Position numbers and translations under genes: made by a program. A DNA stretch of 64,000 bases from Mycobacterium sp. 852002-50816_SCH5313054-b (GTDB lineage: Bacteria; Actinomycetota; Actinomycetes; Mycobacteriales; Mycobacteriaceae). This document shows, in pieces, positions 44,914 to 53,905 of the stretch (position 1 is the stretch's first letter; the number at the start of each line of letters is the position of its first letter). The DNA lies in the NCBI RefSeq assembly GCF_001667185.1, contig NZ_LZIC01000068.1, positions 62,001-126,000 of the forward strand, given 5' to 3'. A model generated the notes under the pieces. It saw nothing but the letters and a program-made list of their open reading frames with translations. It did no database searches and had not been told where the DNA came from.

Positions 44914-45225
44914 CGGATCGGTCCACCTTCGGTTACGAGACGAGACGGTCCGTCTTATGATAGCGGGTGGCTCCGCTCGCAGTTATGCCGGACCGCAGGC
45001 GCGACAACACCTTGTGTTGTAAAAGTTTTCATGGCTATTTCGCCAGCGATTCCCTCCCGAACACCGTGTACATAACCGGGCTGTTCGCATCCATGGGCCA
45101 TCATTGCCCCATGCTGTTTGAGCTACACAGGTCGCTGGTCGTGCTACGGAATCGAGCGCGCGAATTTCGCCGCGAATTCTCACAATCCCGATCGGTCCGA
45201 TCCTCCGGCCCACGCCGCGGAGTGC
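44914..45225. other. Upstream region of the FadD17-like gene, AT-richer patch
   Basis: 312 bases. The first 45 hold the ribosome site and the operator; from about 45000 to 45080 the DNA is markedly AT-richer (TTGTGTTGTAAAAGTTTTC). No convincing gene: the frame 44967-45278 has no recognisable content. Confidence 0.4.
44935..44958. promoter_or_regulatory. 24-bp TetR operator (copy 2)
   Basis: ACGAGACGA-GACGGT-CCGTCTTAT, 21 of 24 bases identical to 25357-25380, 21 bases before the FadD17-like ATG. The spacer GACGGT is identical in both copies. Confidence 0.65.
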
Positions 45226-45987
45226 CTATCCGCCGACCATCATCAGGCCGCCGTCGACGGCGAGCAGTTGCCCGGTGATGAAGCCCGAACCGGGGCCGGC
45301 CAGAAAGACCAGCATCGGCCCCACGTCGCGCGCCGGCTCGCCGAGCGCCCCGCCGATCGGGATCATCATCTGCATCTGCTGGTCGATGAGCGCGCTGGCG
45401 TCCGGACCGAGGAAGTTCCGGAAACGGTCGGAGCCCGGCGTCTGCACCGCCGGTGCCAAAGCGTTGACGGTGACATTGTCGGCGCCCCAGGCTTTCGCGG
45501 CCGACCGGGTCCAGGCCTGCACCGCACCCTTCGTCGCCGCGTAGACCGCCGAGATAGCGCTGCCCATCACGGCTTCGGACGACCCGAAGTTGATGATCCT
45601 GCCGCCCTTGGGATCTTGGCCCTTCATCACCGCGTAGGCGGCCTGATTGGTCAGGATGGTCGCCTTCACGTTGGTGTCCAGCAGGAACGAGATGTCGTCG
45701 GCGCCGATGTAGCCCGGGATTCCGGCCTGCCACAGCCCCGCGGCGTTCACCAGGACGTCGAGCCCGCCGAGGTGGTCCGCGGCCTGCTGCACCATCGCCG
45801 AAACGGCGTCGGCGTCGCGTGCGTCGCACTGCAGCCAGGTGGCCGCCAGCCCATTCGGCGGCGGGGTCTGGTGATAGGTGCCGACGACCTCGGCCCCCGC
45901 CTCGGTGAGGACTCCGATGGCGGCCGCGCCAATGCCGGTCGCCCCGCCGGTCACCAGGATCCGTCTGCCTTGCAGCACGTTTTGCAT
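45226..45987 (-). CDS. Short-chain dehydrogenase/reductase
   Basis: 253 aa classical SDR. TGGATGIG at 13-20 (cofactor loop), NAAG at 81-84, Ser near 137 and YAATK (Tyr149, Lys153). It lacks a clear acid after beta-2 (VVGTYHQT), so NADPH use is possible. FITGQLLAVDGGLMM at the C-terminus is standard. It follows the alpha/beta-hydrolase gene by 36 bases on the same strand, so both are likely under the TetR at 46922. Substrate unknown. Confidence 0.87.
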   Translation of the reverse strand: MQNVLQGRRILVTGGATGIGAAAIGVLTEAGAEVVGTYHQTPPPNGLAATWLQCDARDADAVSAMVQQAADHLGGLDVLVNAAGLWQAGIPGYIGADDISFLLDTNVKATILTNQAAYAVMKGQDPKGGRIINFGSSEAVMGSAISAVYAATKGAVQAWTRSAAKAWGADNVTVNALAPAVQTPGSDRFRNFLGPDASALIDQQMQMMIPIGGALGEPARDVGPMLVFLAGPGSGFITGQLLAVDGGLMMVGG

Positions 45988-46023
45988 GTCGCGAGCGTAG
46001 CGCCCGCCGAGCGTCGGGCCGCG

Positions 46024-46854
46024 CTAGGTGCGCACCGCTATCGACGACAGCAGATCGGCCAACCGTTGCGGCTGATCCACCATCGAGAACGTGCGCGCTC
46101 CCTCGATGACCTCGAGGCGGGCGTTCGGGATGATCGCGGCCAGCCGTTCGCCGTCCGCGAGCTCGAAGAACACGTCATCGGCCGACCAGGCGACGAGAGT
46201 GGGTATGTCGATCTCGGGCAGCCGGTCGGCCACGCCGGTGGTCACCTCGGTGCGCATGGAAAGCGTGAACTGGCGCAGGTCTTCGGCGATGGCGGGATCG
46301 GCTAGCCCCGGGCGCACCCACGCTTGTGTGAGGTCATCGATGTTGCGGTGCGCCAGGCCGTCGAAGGCGCGCTTGCGTGCGGCCGGCGCGCGCATGGCCT
46401 GGGCCACCGCCTTGAACATCGTCTTGGACTTGGCCGCCAGGATCACCGGCTTGAGAATCGGCGGCGGAAAGTGTTCGAACGCATCGCAACTCGTGAGCAC
46501 CAGCGCGCCGAGCCGCTCGGGATGATGCACCGCGACGAGTTGCGTGACGACCCCGCCGGTGTCGTTGCCGACCAGCACCACGTCCTCCAGGTCGAGCGCG
46601 GCAAGCACGTCGGCGACGATGCGGGCCGCGCCGGTGATGGTGCGGTCGGCGCCGGGGCGCAGGGGTTGTGGGTGCGCGCCCAGCGGCCAGGTGGGGGCGA
46701 TGCACCGCAGGCCGAGTCGCGCGAGGCGTTCGCTGACCTGGCGCCAGAGCTGGCCGCCCATCATGTACCCGTGCACGAAGACGACGGGCCTGCCGCCCTC
46801 GGGTCCGGTTGCTTCGTAATGAATGGTTCCGGCATTAATGTCGATCGTCGACAT
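46024..46854 (-). CDS. Alpha/beta-hydrolase with Asp nucleophile
   Basis: 276 aa. Oxyanion loop VVFVHGYMMGGQLW; the elbow LVGNDTGGVV has Asp98 where esterases have Ser, as in epoxide hydrolases and dehalogenases. An acid lies in WSADDVFFE. The position expected for catalytic His reads EGARTFSMVDQP, with no His, so hydrolysis of the aspartyl intermediate may not occur by the usual route. ATG 46854 with GGGAG upstream; the frame opens at 47061 across the operator. Divergent from tetR and coupled to the SDR. Confidence 0.8.
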   Translation of the reverse strand: MSTIDINAGTIHYEATGPEGGRPVVFVHGYMMGGQLWRQVSERLARLGLRCIAPTWPLGAHPQPLRPGADRTITGAARIVADVLAALDLEDVVLVGNDTGGVVTQLVAVHHPERLGALVLTSCDAFEHFPPPILKPVILAAKSKTMFKAVAQAMRAPAARKRAFDGLAHRNIDDLTQAWVRPGLADPAIAEDLRQFTLSMRTEVTTGVADRLPEIDIPTLVAWSADDVFFELADGERLAAIIPNARLEVIEGARTFSMVDQPQRLADLLSSIAVRT

Positions 46855-46879
46855 AGCTAGCTCCCACCTTCGAGATACA

Positions 46880-46906
46880 CTTACAAACAGGCTGTCTGTT
46901 CGTAAG
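46880..46906. promoter_or_regulatory. TetR operator between hydrolase and tetR
   Basis: CTTACAAACAG-GCTGT-CTGTTCGTAAG, eleven-base arms with a single mismatch, 26 bases before one start and 16 before the other. A typical shared operator. Confidence 0.65.
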
Positions 46907-46921
46907 TTACCAACAGGTTGT

Positions 46922-47524
46922 ATGGAAATCAAGAGACGGACCCAGGAAGAGCGCTCTGCGGCGACCCGCGACGCGCTGATCTCCGCTGCCCGCAAGCTGT
47001 GGGGCCAGCGCGGGTACGCGGAGGTCGGGACGCCGGAGATCGCGACCACCGCGGGCGTCACCCGCGGCGCGATGTATCACCAATTCGCAGACAAGGCAAC
47101 GCTTTTCGCCGAGGTGGTCGAGGCCGTCGAGCAGGACGTGATGGCCCGGATGGCGACGCTGGTCGCCGAATCGGGAGCGACGACGCCCGCGGGCGCGATC
47201 CGGGCCGCCGTCGATGCCTGGCTCGACGTCTCCGGCGACCCGGAGGTGCGCCAGCTGATCCTGCTGGATGCGCCCAGCGTGCTTGGCTGGCCCGCCTTCC
47301 GCGACGTCGCCCAGCGCTACAGCCTGGGCATGACCGAACAACTGCTCACCGAGGCCGTCCGGGCCGGCCAGCTCGCCGAGCAACCGATACGGCCGTTGGC
47401 GCACATACTGATTGGCGCGCTCGACGAGGCGGCGATGGTCATCGCTACCGCCGACGATCCGAAGCGCGCGCGCCGGGAGACCGGGGAGGTGCTGCACCGG
47501 CTCATCGACGCCATGCTGAGCTGA
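46922..47524 (+). CDS. TetR family regulator of the hydrolase-SDR operon
   Basis: 200 aa. RDALISAARKLWGQRGYAEVGTPEI then TTAGVTRGAMYHQFADKATLFAEV is a standard TetR DNA-binding domain; the C-terminal half is the ligand domain. ATG 46922 is preferred to the frame start at 46823, which lies in the divergent hydrolase promoter. Followed by the palindrome at 47535-47589. Confidence 0.87.
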   Translation: MEIKRRTQEERSAATRDALISAARKLWGQRGYAEVGTPEIATTAGVTRGAMYHQFADKATLFAEVVEAVEQDVMARMATLVAESGATTPAGAIRAAVDAWLDVSGDPEVRQLILLDAPSVLGWPAFRDVAQRYSLGMTEQLLTEAVRAGQLAEQPIRPLAHILIGALDEAAMVIATADDPKRARRETGEVLHRLIDAMLS

Positions 47525-47534
47525 TTTCGTTGCC

Positions 47535-47589
47535 GAGCGTCGAGTTGTTGCGTGAAAAACCCGACAATGGCGCGAACAACTCGACGCTC
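47535..47589. terminator. Long palindrome between convergent genes
   Basis: Perfect fifteen-base arms, GAGCGTCGAGTTGTT and its complement (47535-47549, 47575-47589), with a 25-base loop, between convergent tetR and lpqC. Likely a two-way terminator; compare 3534-3597. Confidence 0.55.
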
Positions 47590-47601
47590 GAGGCTGAGAA
47601 C

Positions 47602-48534
47602 CTAGTGGCTGAAGAACTGCCAGATGGTTTCGGTGGCGTTAAGCGCCGTGGACGGCTCGGGGATTCCCGCGACCTCGGCAAGCGGGCTGGGCTGGCCACC
47701 GGGCCATTGATGGCCGGCGCCCGCCACCGAGATCAGCTCCACGGTGCGCCCGTCGGGGCACCCGGCCGTCTGGGTGGTCACGCTTCCGGTGGTCGTCGAG
47801 GTCGGCGGCCCGCAGGCGTCGATGGAGCGCCAGATGGCGTTGACCGACTCCACCGAGGGGCCGTCGACGCGCGGGTTTCCGTTGATGGCGAAGGCTTTTC
47901 CGGGCCCACCGTTGTAGGGGACCCTGTCGTCGGCGGTGCCGTGAATCTGCAGTACCGAGGTCGGCCGGGCCTGGGAGCAGTCGGTCAGCAGGGTTCCCGC
48001 CACGGGGGCGACCCCGGCGAAGGTGTCGGTCTGGCATCCCAGCCGCAGCGCCATCATGGCCCCGTTCGACATGCCGGTGGCGTACACGCGCGCCCGATCG
48101 ATCGGTATCTCCCGCTCGATGGCTCCCACCATCGCGGTGATGAATCCGACGTCGTCGACGTCGTCACGCTGCGGTTGCCCGCAACAGGTTCCGGCGTTCC
48201 AGGCGCGATTGAGGCCGTCGGGGTAGGCGACCAGGAAGTGACGGTTGTCCGCCTCGGCGTCCCAGTTGTAGGACCGCTCGGCCTGCGCACCGTTGCCGAA
48301 GCCCCCGTGCAGCATCACCACCAGCGGCGCCGCGTCGGGCAGCCCCTGCGGCCGATATAGGTGGAATGTCCTGTCGACTCCGCCCGAGTCGATGGTCTGG
48401 GTGGACTGCCCAACCGGAATCGATTGGGAGCCGGGCGATCCCAACGCGTGGCCACCGCCGACACAACCGCCGACCACGACGCCCAAAACCGAAACGAGGC
48501 CAATGCCGAACACCCGAGCGCGTAGCGATCGCAT
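47602..48534 (-). CDS. lpqC: LpqC-type lipoprotein esterase
   Basis: 310 aa surface lipoprotein. Signal peptide ends in a lipobox, LGVVVGGC (Cys24), so it is lipid-anchored. PHB-depolymerase/feruloyl-esterase-like catalytic domain: PLVVMLHGGFGNG, VYATGMSNGAMMALRLGC (Ser nucleophile), LQIHGTADDRVPY (acid) and VAGAGHQWPGG (His), with paired cysteines. Closely resembles the mycobacterial LpqC reading. ATG 48534; the long upstream frame extension is antisense to marR. Divergent from a MarR gene with a perfect palindrome between. Confidence 0.82.
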   Translation of the reverse strand: MRSLRARVFGIGLVSVLGVVVGGCVGGGHALGSPGSQSIPVGQSTQTIDSGGVDRTFHLYRPQGLPDAAPLVVMLHGGFGNGAQAERSYNWDAEADNRHFLVAYPDGLNRAWNAGTCCGQPQRDDVDDVGFITAMVGAIEREIPIDRARVYATGMSNGAMMALRLGCQTDTFAGVAPVAGTLLTDCSQARPTSVLQIHGTADDRVPYNGGPGKAFAINGNPRVDGPSVESVNAIWRSIDACGPPTSTTTGSVTTQTAGCPDGRTVELISVAGAGHQWPGGQPSPLAEVAGIPEPSTALNATETIWQFFSH

Positions 48535-48561
48535 GAAGCCATCCTGGCATCGACACGGATT

Positions 48562-48582
48562 TTTGACAAGTATCTTGTCAAA
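48562..48582. promoter_or_regulatory. MarR-type operator between lpqC and marR
   Basis: TTTGACAAG-TAT-CTTGTCAAA, perfect nine-base arms. The embedded TTGACA on both strands could act as -35 boxes, so a bound regulator would block both directions. Confidence 0.65.
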
Positions 48583-48609
48583 GTGAGGCGTAGTGGCACA
48601 CTCATCTGC

Positions 48610-49068
48610 ATGCGACGCGTTACCCATGCAGAGTGGACGCCTACCGTCCCGGCGCTGGTGAATTTGGTGGCCGCCTCGGGGGCGCCCCATTTGAGAGCGG
48701 CCTTCGCCGCCGCCGGGCTCGACGGGATCCGGCCGGCCCAAGCCGTTGCGCTGGTGCCGCTGGCGGCCGGCGGCCTGCACGCATCCGATCTGGCCGACCG
48801 GCTCAAGGTGAGCCGCCAGGCGGTGGCCCAGGGGATTGCCAGCTTGGAACGGCACGGGTATGTGACACGGGTGACCGATCCCGGCGACGCCCGGGCCCGC
48901 CTCATCGAGCTGACCCCGCGCGGTCGGCAGGCGCTGCGCGTAATGCGCTCCAATGCAGTCGCTTTGGAGAAACGTTGGGCGGGGCTCCTCGGGCCCCAGC
49001 GGTTGGGGGAATTGCGGGAGACCTTACAGCTGTTGTTGTCCGACGAGGCGGACATCGCGGGCCACTGA
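48610..49068 (+). CDS. MarR family regulator
   Basis: 152 aa. Winged helix: GLDGIRPAQAVALVPLAAGGLHASDLADRLKVSRQAVAQGIASLERHGYVTRVTDPGDARARLIELT, cited by its key parts RLKVSRQAVAQGI (recognition helix) and DPGDARARL (wing with the invariant D-x-R). ATG 48610; the frame opens at GTG 48583 directly against the operator. Divergent from lpqC, its likely target along with itself. Confidence 0.85.
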   Translation: MRRVTHAEWTPTVPALVNLVAASGAPHLRAAFAAAGLDGIRPAQAVALVPLAAGGLHASDLADRLKVSRQAVAQGIASLERHGYVTRVTDPGDARARLIELTPRGRQALRVMRSNAVALEKRWAGLLGPQRLGELRETLQLLLSDEADIAGH

Positions 49069-49144
49069 TACCAACCGGAAATTTGCTGGTGTTGAGCGTT
49101 GCGCGGGGCGTAGGTTCGACCCAAGACAATGACAGGAGTCCGTC

Positions 49145-49414
49145 GTGCCCATCTTCATGGTCGAGCGCAACTTTGCCGAGGAATTGGAACCCAGCTTCGA
49201 GGCCGCCGACGGCATCAACCGGATCAACGACCACGAGGGCGTTCGCTGGATGTACTCGTTCCTGTCGGCGGACAAGCGGAAGACGTACTGCCTGTACGAG
49301 GCGCCGTCGCCCGAGGCCATCCGAACCGCGGCCGCGCGGGCCGGCCTCCCCGCCGACGTCATCGTCGAGGTGCGTGGTCGCGTGCTGCCTGACGGGGCGT
49401 TGTCCGATATTTGA
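49145..49414 (+). CDS. DUF4242 small protein
   Basis: 89 aa, GTG start with AGGAG eight bases upstream. PIFMVERNFAEEL at the N-terminus, then VRWMYSFLSADKRKTYCLYEAPSPEAIRTAAARAGLPAD is the DUF4242 (ferredoxin-like, nickel-binding-like) pattern, given by its parts MYSFLS, KTYCLYEAPSPEAI and AGLPAD. Role unknown. It converges on the LuxR gene with a six-base gap and follows marR by 76 bases. Confidence 0.75.
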   Translation: MPIFMVERNFAEELEPSFEAADGINRINDHEGVRWMYSFLSADKRKTYCLYEAPSPEAIRTAAARAGLPADVIVEVRGRVLPDGALSDI

Positions 49415-49420
49415 GGCCGC

Positions 49421-52321
49421 TCACCCGAGCAGTTCGTGGTCGGCGGCATACATCGCCGCCTGGGTGCGGTTCGCGGCGCCGGTTTTGATCAGGATGTTGC
49501 GCACATGGTTGGCGGCCGTGTTGGTGCTGATGTAGAGGCGCTCGCCGATCGCCCGGTTGCTCAACCCCTCGGCGAGCAGCCGCAGCACTTCCACCTCCCG
49601 GCCGGTCAGGCCGTCCGGCCCCACGCTCAGCAGCGAATCCACCAACGCCACCACCCGGCTCTGGCCGATCTGGGCGGCGAGGACGCGCGCCTCGTCGGCC
49701 AGGCTGCGGGCCTCCTCGGTGTCCCCGCGCGCCGCCGCGAACAACGCTTTGCGGGCCAGCGTCTCGCTGATGTGAACCACCGAACCCATCCGGCGGTCCA
49801 TCTCGAGGGCCGCGCCGAAATGCCGCTCGGCCGCGGCGTTGTCGCCGTCGAGGGCCGCCATCCGGGCGAGATACCGGTCGGCGCTGCCGAAGAGGGCGAC
49901 GAACTGGCCGGCGACCAGGTTCTTGCCGGCATAGCGGGACACGTAGGGACGCAACGCGTGCAGCGCTTCGCGGTTGCCCAGCTCCAACGCCGCCTCGACC
50001 ATGAACACCAGCTCCATCGGCCACTGCGCCTCGTTGGTGCGGTCGCCGAGTTTGCGGTTGATCAGATGATTGAGGGCGCGGGTCATGCCCGCTTCGCAGC
50101 CGAGCTCGGTGTACAGCGCGAGCAGGCCGGGCACCCAGCGTCCGGCGAAAGTCTCGCTGCCGTCGATGAACTCGGCGAAATTCTTCAGCTCTCCAGTTTC
50201 GCGTTGGATCATGAACATCTGGACTCCGTTGGAGCCCTTGGTGTCGTCCGCGTCGAACAAATCACCGGTGCGCAATGCGATGTCGGCCCACCGATGCGCC
50301 CCGGTGAAGTCGCCGCGCAGAAAGGCGAGCGCTTGCTCGACACACGCGCCGACGAAGCCGAAGACCGGCTGTCCGATGGCTTCGCCCGCCCGCCGCATGT
50401 CCGCGGTCGACGCGGCCAGGTCGTCGGGGCTGCCGGCCAGATAGCTGACCATGGCGCGAAAGTGTGAGGACGCCCCGAGCACCTCGTAGTTACGGCGCTC
50501 CAACGCCATGCGCGATACCTCAGCCGAGCGTTCCGCCTGAATCTCGCACAGTTCCGGGGTGAGCCCGTGCCACAGGCTGGCCTTGAGGGTGTGCATCAAC
50601 ACCGCCGGATCCGCGGCGGCCCGCGCGCGGTCGATGGCGCTGCTGCCGACCTCGCGCGCACGCTCCGCCTCGCCCGCGAAGGCCAGCGCTCGCCCGAAGC
50701 TGCCGAGCGCCTGGATGTAGCGCAGGTCGTCGGTGGTCAGCCCGCAGGTTTCCAGCGCCGCCGCCAGCAGGTCGGCCGCCGTCGAATCGGACTGCGCGCG
50801 ACGCCAATTCGCTTCCTCGTATCCCACGGCCGCCCCCAACCGGATCAGTGGGTCATCCATCGCGCTGAGCCGTTCGTAGATCGCCCGCGAGCGGGCGAAA
50901 TCGCCGGCGCGCACGTGATTTGCGGCGGCGTCGAGGTCCAGCCGCGCCCGGTCCGCGCGGCTCAGCTCGGGCAGCGACGCCGCCCGCTCGAACCATCTCG
51001 CCGCATCCTCGTACGCCATGCTCTTTTCGGCCATCCGGGCCGCCTGGTGGGCGTACCGCAACGCCTGCTCGTGATAGCCCAGCACGTGCGCCCGCAGGTA
51101 GTGGTTGGCCAGACGGGGAACGACCGAGGGGTCCGCGCGGCCCTCGAGCGCCTCGGCGGCGCGCGCGTGCATGATGCGCAACCGCGACGCCGCCATCCCG
51201 CCGACCACCGCTTCGCGGGTGAGCGCGTGCACGAACGAGAACTCGCCGTCGGAGTCGCGCGCCGGCCGGATCAGCCCGACGCCCTCCGCCGCATCGACCG
51301 CCGCCAGCGTCGCGGAAAGATCGGTATCGCCGGCGGCGATGAGCGCGGGCAGATCAAACGTTTCGCCCAGCACCGCCGCCTGCTCGATCACCTTGCGGAC
51401 GCCCGCACCAAGTCCGCTGAGGCGGCGGGCGATGGCATCCCCGATCGATGCCGGAACGGTGTGCTGCGCGCTCAATGTGGCCAGCCCTCCCCTGACCTCC
51501 AAATCGTTGACCAGTTCGGTCAAGAAGAACGGGTTGCCCCCGGTCTTGTCGCGCAGCAACGCGGCGGTCGTCCGCGCCGAGGCGGGAGCCAGCTGCTGGG
51601 TTCGGCTGACGAACTCGGCGATCGCCTCGGTGTCCAACCCGGCGAGGTCCAGGCGCCGGACACCGTCGAAGCGGTGCAGTTCGGCCAGCCGGGTGGTCAG
51701 CTCGTCGGAGCGGTCGGGTTCGGTGGTGCGGAACGTGGACACCACCAGCAACCGCACGTCGGCGCACCCGATCAGAACGCGTTCGAGCATCGCCAGGGTG
51801 GGCAGCTGAGCCCAGTGCAGGTCGTCGAGGATGAGCGCGATCGGGCGGTCGACGGCCAGGCGGCGCAGGAAGCCGGTCATCGCGTCGAAGAGCGCCTGCC
51901 GGGGTGACCCGACCTCCAGCACGGGCTCGGCATCAGGCAGATGCCGGTCCACCTGGGTTGACATTCGCCGCAGTTGCGGACCCGCATCGGCGAGCAGGTC
52001 CGCCATCGAACCGGGCGGCGCGGCCACCAGCAGACGATCCAGCGCCTCGGCGAACGGTGCGTACGGGACGTCCTCGTCGGCCGTCGAGCGCCCGACCAAC
52101 ACCGCGACGTCGTGACCGGCCAGCGTTCCGGCCACCTCGGCGGCCAGGCGCGTCTTGCCCGCCCCGGGCTCACCGCCGATGAACACCGCCTGGCGGTCGC
52201 CGCCCTCGACGCGCTCCCAGGCCCGCTCGAAGGCGGCAAGTTCCGCCTCGCGACCCACCAGCGGGCCGCGACGACGTGCCAACAGCTCTGCCGGAAGCGG
52301 TGGCGGCACCCACTGCGCCAT
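49421..52321 (-). CDS. Large ATP-binding LuxR family regulator (LAL type)
   Basis: 966 aa STAND-type activator. N-terminal ATPase: VGREAELAAFERA, Walker A GGEPGAGKTRLA (49-60), Walker B ALILDDLHWAQ. A long helical TPR-like sensor middle follows, and the C-terminal 60 residues are a LuxR helix-turn-helix: LTGREVEVLRLLAEGLSNRAIGERL, TNTAANHVRNILIKTGAANR. Effector unknown. Divergent from a flavin oxidoreductase gene, with a 22-base palindrome 34 bases from its ATG, so that gene and itself are probable targets. Confidence 0.9.
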   Translation of the reverse strand: MAQWVPPPLPAELLARRRGPLVGREAELAAFERAWERVEGGDRQAVFIGGEPGAGKTRLAAEVAGTLAGHDVAVLVGRSTADEDVPYAPFAEALDRLLVAAPPGSMADLLADAGPQLRRMSTQVDRHLPDAEPVLEVGSPRQALFDAMTGFLRRLAVDRPIALILDDLHWAQLPTLAMLERVLIGCADVRLLVVSTFRTTEPDRSDELTTRLAELHRFDGVRRLDLAGLDTEAIAEFVSRTQQLAPASARTTAALLRDKTGGNPFFLTELVNDLEVRGGLATLSAQHTVPASIGDAIARRLSGLGAGVRKVIEQAAVLGETFDLPALIAAGDTDLSATLAAVDAAEGVGLIRPARDSDGEFSFVHALTREAVVGGMAASRLRIMHARAAEALEGRADPSVVPRLANHYLRAHVLGYHEQALRYAHQAARMAEKSMAYEDAARWFERAASLPELSRADRARLDLDAAANHVRAGDFARSRAIYERLSAMDDPLIRLGAAVGYEEANWRRAQSDSTAADLLAAALETCGLTTDDLRYIQALGSFGRALAFAGEAERAREVGSSAIDRARAAADPAVLMHTLKASLWHGLTPELCEIQAERSAEVSRMALERRNYEVLGASSHFRAMVSYLAGSPDDLAASTADMRRAGEAIGQPVFGFVGACVEQALAFLRGDFTGAHRWADIALRTGDLFDADDTKGSNGVQMFMIQRETGELKNFAEFIDGSETFAGRWVPGLLALYTELGCEAGMTRALNHLINRKLGDRTNEAQWPMELVFMVEAALELGNREALHALRPYVSRYAGKNLVAGQFVALFGSADRYLARMAALDGDNAAAERHFGAALEMDRRMGSVVHISETLARKALFAAARGDTEEARSLADEARVLAAQIGQSRVVALVDSLLSVGPDGLTGREVEVLRLLAEGLSNRAIGERLYISTNTAANHVRNILIKTGAANRTQAAMYAADHELLG

Positions 52322-52354
52322 GCAAACAACGTAACCGCGCCGATGTCGGTAGGT

Positions 52355-52376
52355 CGATAGTCAGATGTGACTATCG
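52355..52376. promoter_or_regulatory. Perfect 22-base palindrome between luxR and the flavoenzyme
   Basis: CGATAGTCA-GATG-TGACTATCG, nine-base perfect arms, in the 156-base divergent region. LuxR-type regulators often bind such symmetrical sites; the assignment to the LAL protein is inferred. Confidence 0.55.
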
Positions 52377-52477
52377 TGGAGTGCCTCGGAAATGCTCTGT
52401 TGTGGTCATGACGCGCGGCGGTTTCCCCTCGTAGCGTGGCGGCATCACGACCCGCGAGCAAACAAGGAGATGCGGCC

Positions 52478-53869
52478 ATGAGCCTGATCACCGCGACCGA
52501 CGAACTACGCGGCCGATTCGGAGCGGAGGTCATCCTCCCCGACGACCCCGGCTACGACGAGGCCCGCGCGCTGCACAACGCCATGATCGACAAGCGCCCG
52601 GCGGTGATCGTGCGTTGCGCGTCCGCCGCCGACGTCGCGGGCGCCCTCGAGTTCGCCCGCGCGTCGCGCCTCGAGGTCGCCGTCCGCGGCGGCGGCCACA
52701 ACGGCCCCGGTTTCGGATGCGTCGACGGCGGCCTCGTCATCGACCTCGCGCCGATGCACCGCGTCGACGTGGACACCGACCGGCGCATGGTCCGCGTGCA
52801 GGGCGGGGCGACGTGGGCGCACGTGGACGGCGCGACCCATGCGCACGGAATGGCGACGCCGTCCGGCATCATCTCCAGCACCGGCGTCGGCGGGCTGACC
52901 CTGGGCGGCGGCCACGGCTACCTGACCCGCAAGTACGGGCTGACCATCGACAACCTGCTGGAGGCCGAGGTCGTCCTGGCCGACGGCCGCCTGGTGACCG
53001 CGTCCGAATCGGAGCACCCCGACCTGTTCTGGGCGCTGCGCGGGGGAGGCGGAAACTTCGGCGTCGTCACCTCGTTCACGTTCCGGCTGCATCCGGTGCA
53101 CACCGTGATCTGCGGCCCGACGGCCTGGCCGGCTTCGGCCACCGCCGACATCCTGAAGTGGTACCGGGACTTCCTGCCCGCGCAGGACGAGGACCTCTAC
53201 GGCTTCTTCGCGAGCATGACCGTCCCGCCGGCGCCGCCGTTCCCCGAGGCGTTCCACCTGCAGAAGGCGTGTGCCGTGGTCTGGTGCTACAGCGGCGATC
53301 CCGCCCGGGCCGACGAGGCGTTCGCGCCGGTCCGGCAGATGCAGCCGGCCTTCGAGGGCCTCGTCGCGGCCCCGTACCCCGCGCTGCAGTCCACTTTCGA
53401 TGCGCTGTATCCCAAAGGCCTGCAATGGTATTGGCGCGGCGACTTCGTCCGCTCCGTGCCGGACGCCGCCGTGGAAGCCCATGCCCGCTTCACCGCGGAA
53501 CTGCCCACCATGCACTCCACGATGCACCTCTACCCGATCGACGGCGCGGTCCATCGGGTCGGTCAGACTGACACCGCGTGGGCCTACCGGGACGTGAACT
53601 TCTCACAGGTCATCGCGGGGGTCGATCCGGACCCGGCGAACGCGGCGGTGTTGAAGCGGTGGACGGCGGACTACTGGAACGCCATCCATCCGCACTCGGC
53701 CGGCGGCGCCTACGTCAACTTCATGATGGACGAAGGGCAAGACCGGGTCCGCGCGACTTACGGTCCGAACTACCAGCGGCTCAGCGAGATCAAGGCGCAA
53801 TACGATCCGGGCAACGTGTTCCACATCAACCAGAACATCGTGCCGGCGGGATCTCCCGGCGCCGCGTAG
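52478..53869 (+). CDS. FAD-linked oxidoreductase, berberine-bridge-enzyme-like
   Basis: 463 aa. FAD-binding (PCMH) part: VAVRGGGHNGPGFGCVDGGLVIDL, where the His of GGGHN is the usual 8-alpha-histidyl link, and GVGGLTLGGGHGYLTRKYGLTIDN, where the cysteine of bicovalent members is not present. FWALRGGGGNFGVVTSFTFRLHPV is diagnostic, and YDPGNVFHINQNI near the end is the BBE C-terminal motif. ATG 52478 with AAGGAG eight bases upstream. Oxidises an alcohol or similar group; substrate unknown. Confidence 0.88.
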   Translation: MSLITATDELRGRFGAEVILPDDPGYDEARALHNAMIDKRPAVIVRCASAADVAGALEFARASRLEVAVRGGGHNGPGFGCVDGGLVIDLAPMHRVDVDTDRRMVRVQGGATWAHVDGATHAHGMATPSGIISSTGVGGLTLGGGHGYLTRKYGLTIDNLLEAEVVLADGRLVTASESEHPDLFWALRGGGGNFGVVTSFTFRLHPVHTVICGPTAWPASATADILKWYRDFLPAQDEDLYGFFASMTVPPAPPFPEAFHLQKACAVVWCYSGDPARADEAFAPVRQMQPAFEGLVAAPYPALQSTFDALYPKGLQWYWRGDFVRSVPDAAVEAHARFTAELPTMHSTMHLYPIDGAVHRVGQTDTAWAYRDVNFSQVIAGVDPDPANAAVLKRWTADYWNAIHPHSAGGAYVNFMMDEGQDRVRATYGPNYQRLSEIKAQYDPGNVFHINQNIVPAGSPGAA

Positions 53870-53905
53870 GCGGTGCGGGGGCCCGCTTTCGCGCATAATC
53901 ATTGC

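Noticed and set aside
44967..45278. 103-codon forward frame in the AT-richer patch
   Set aside because: Low-complexity Arg/Ser-rich end antisense to the SDR, no motif, no ribosome site.
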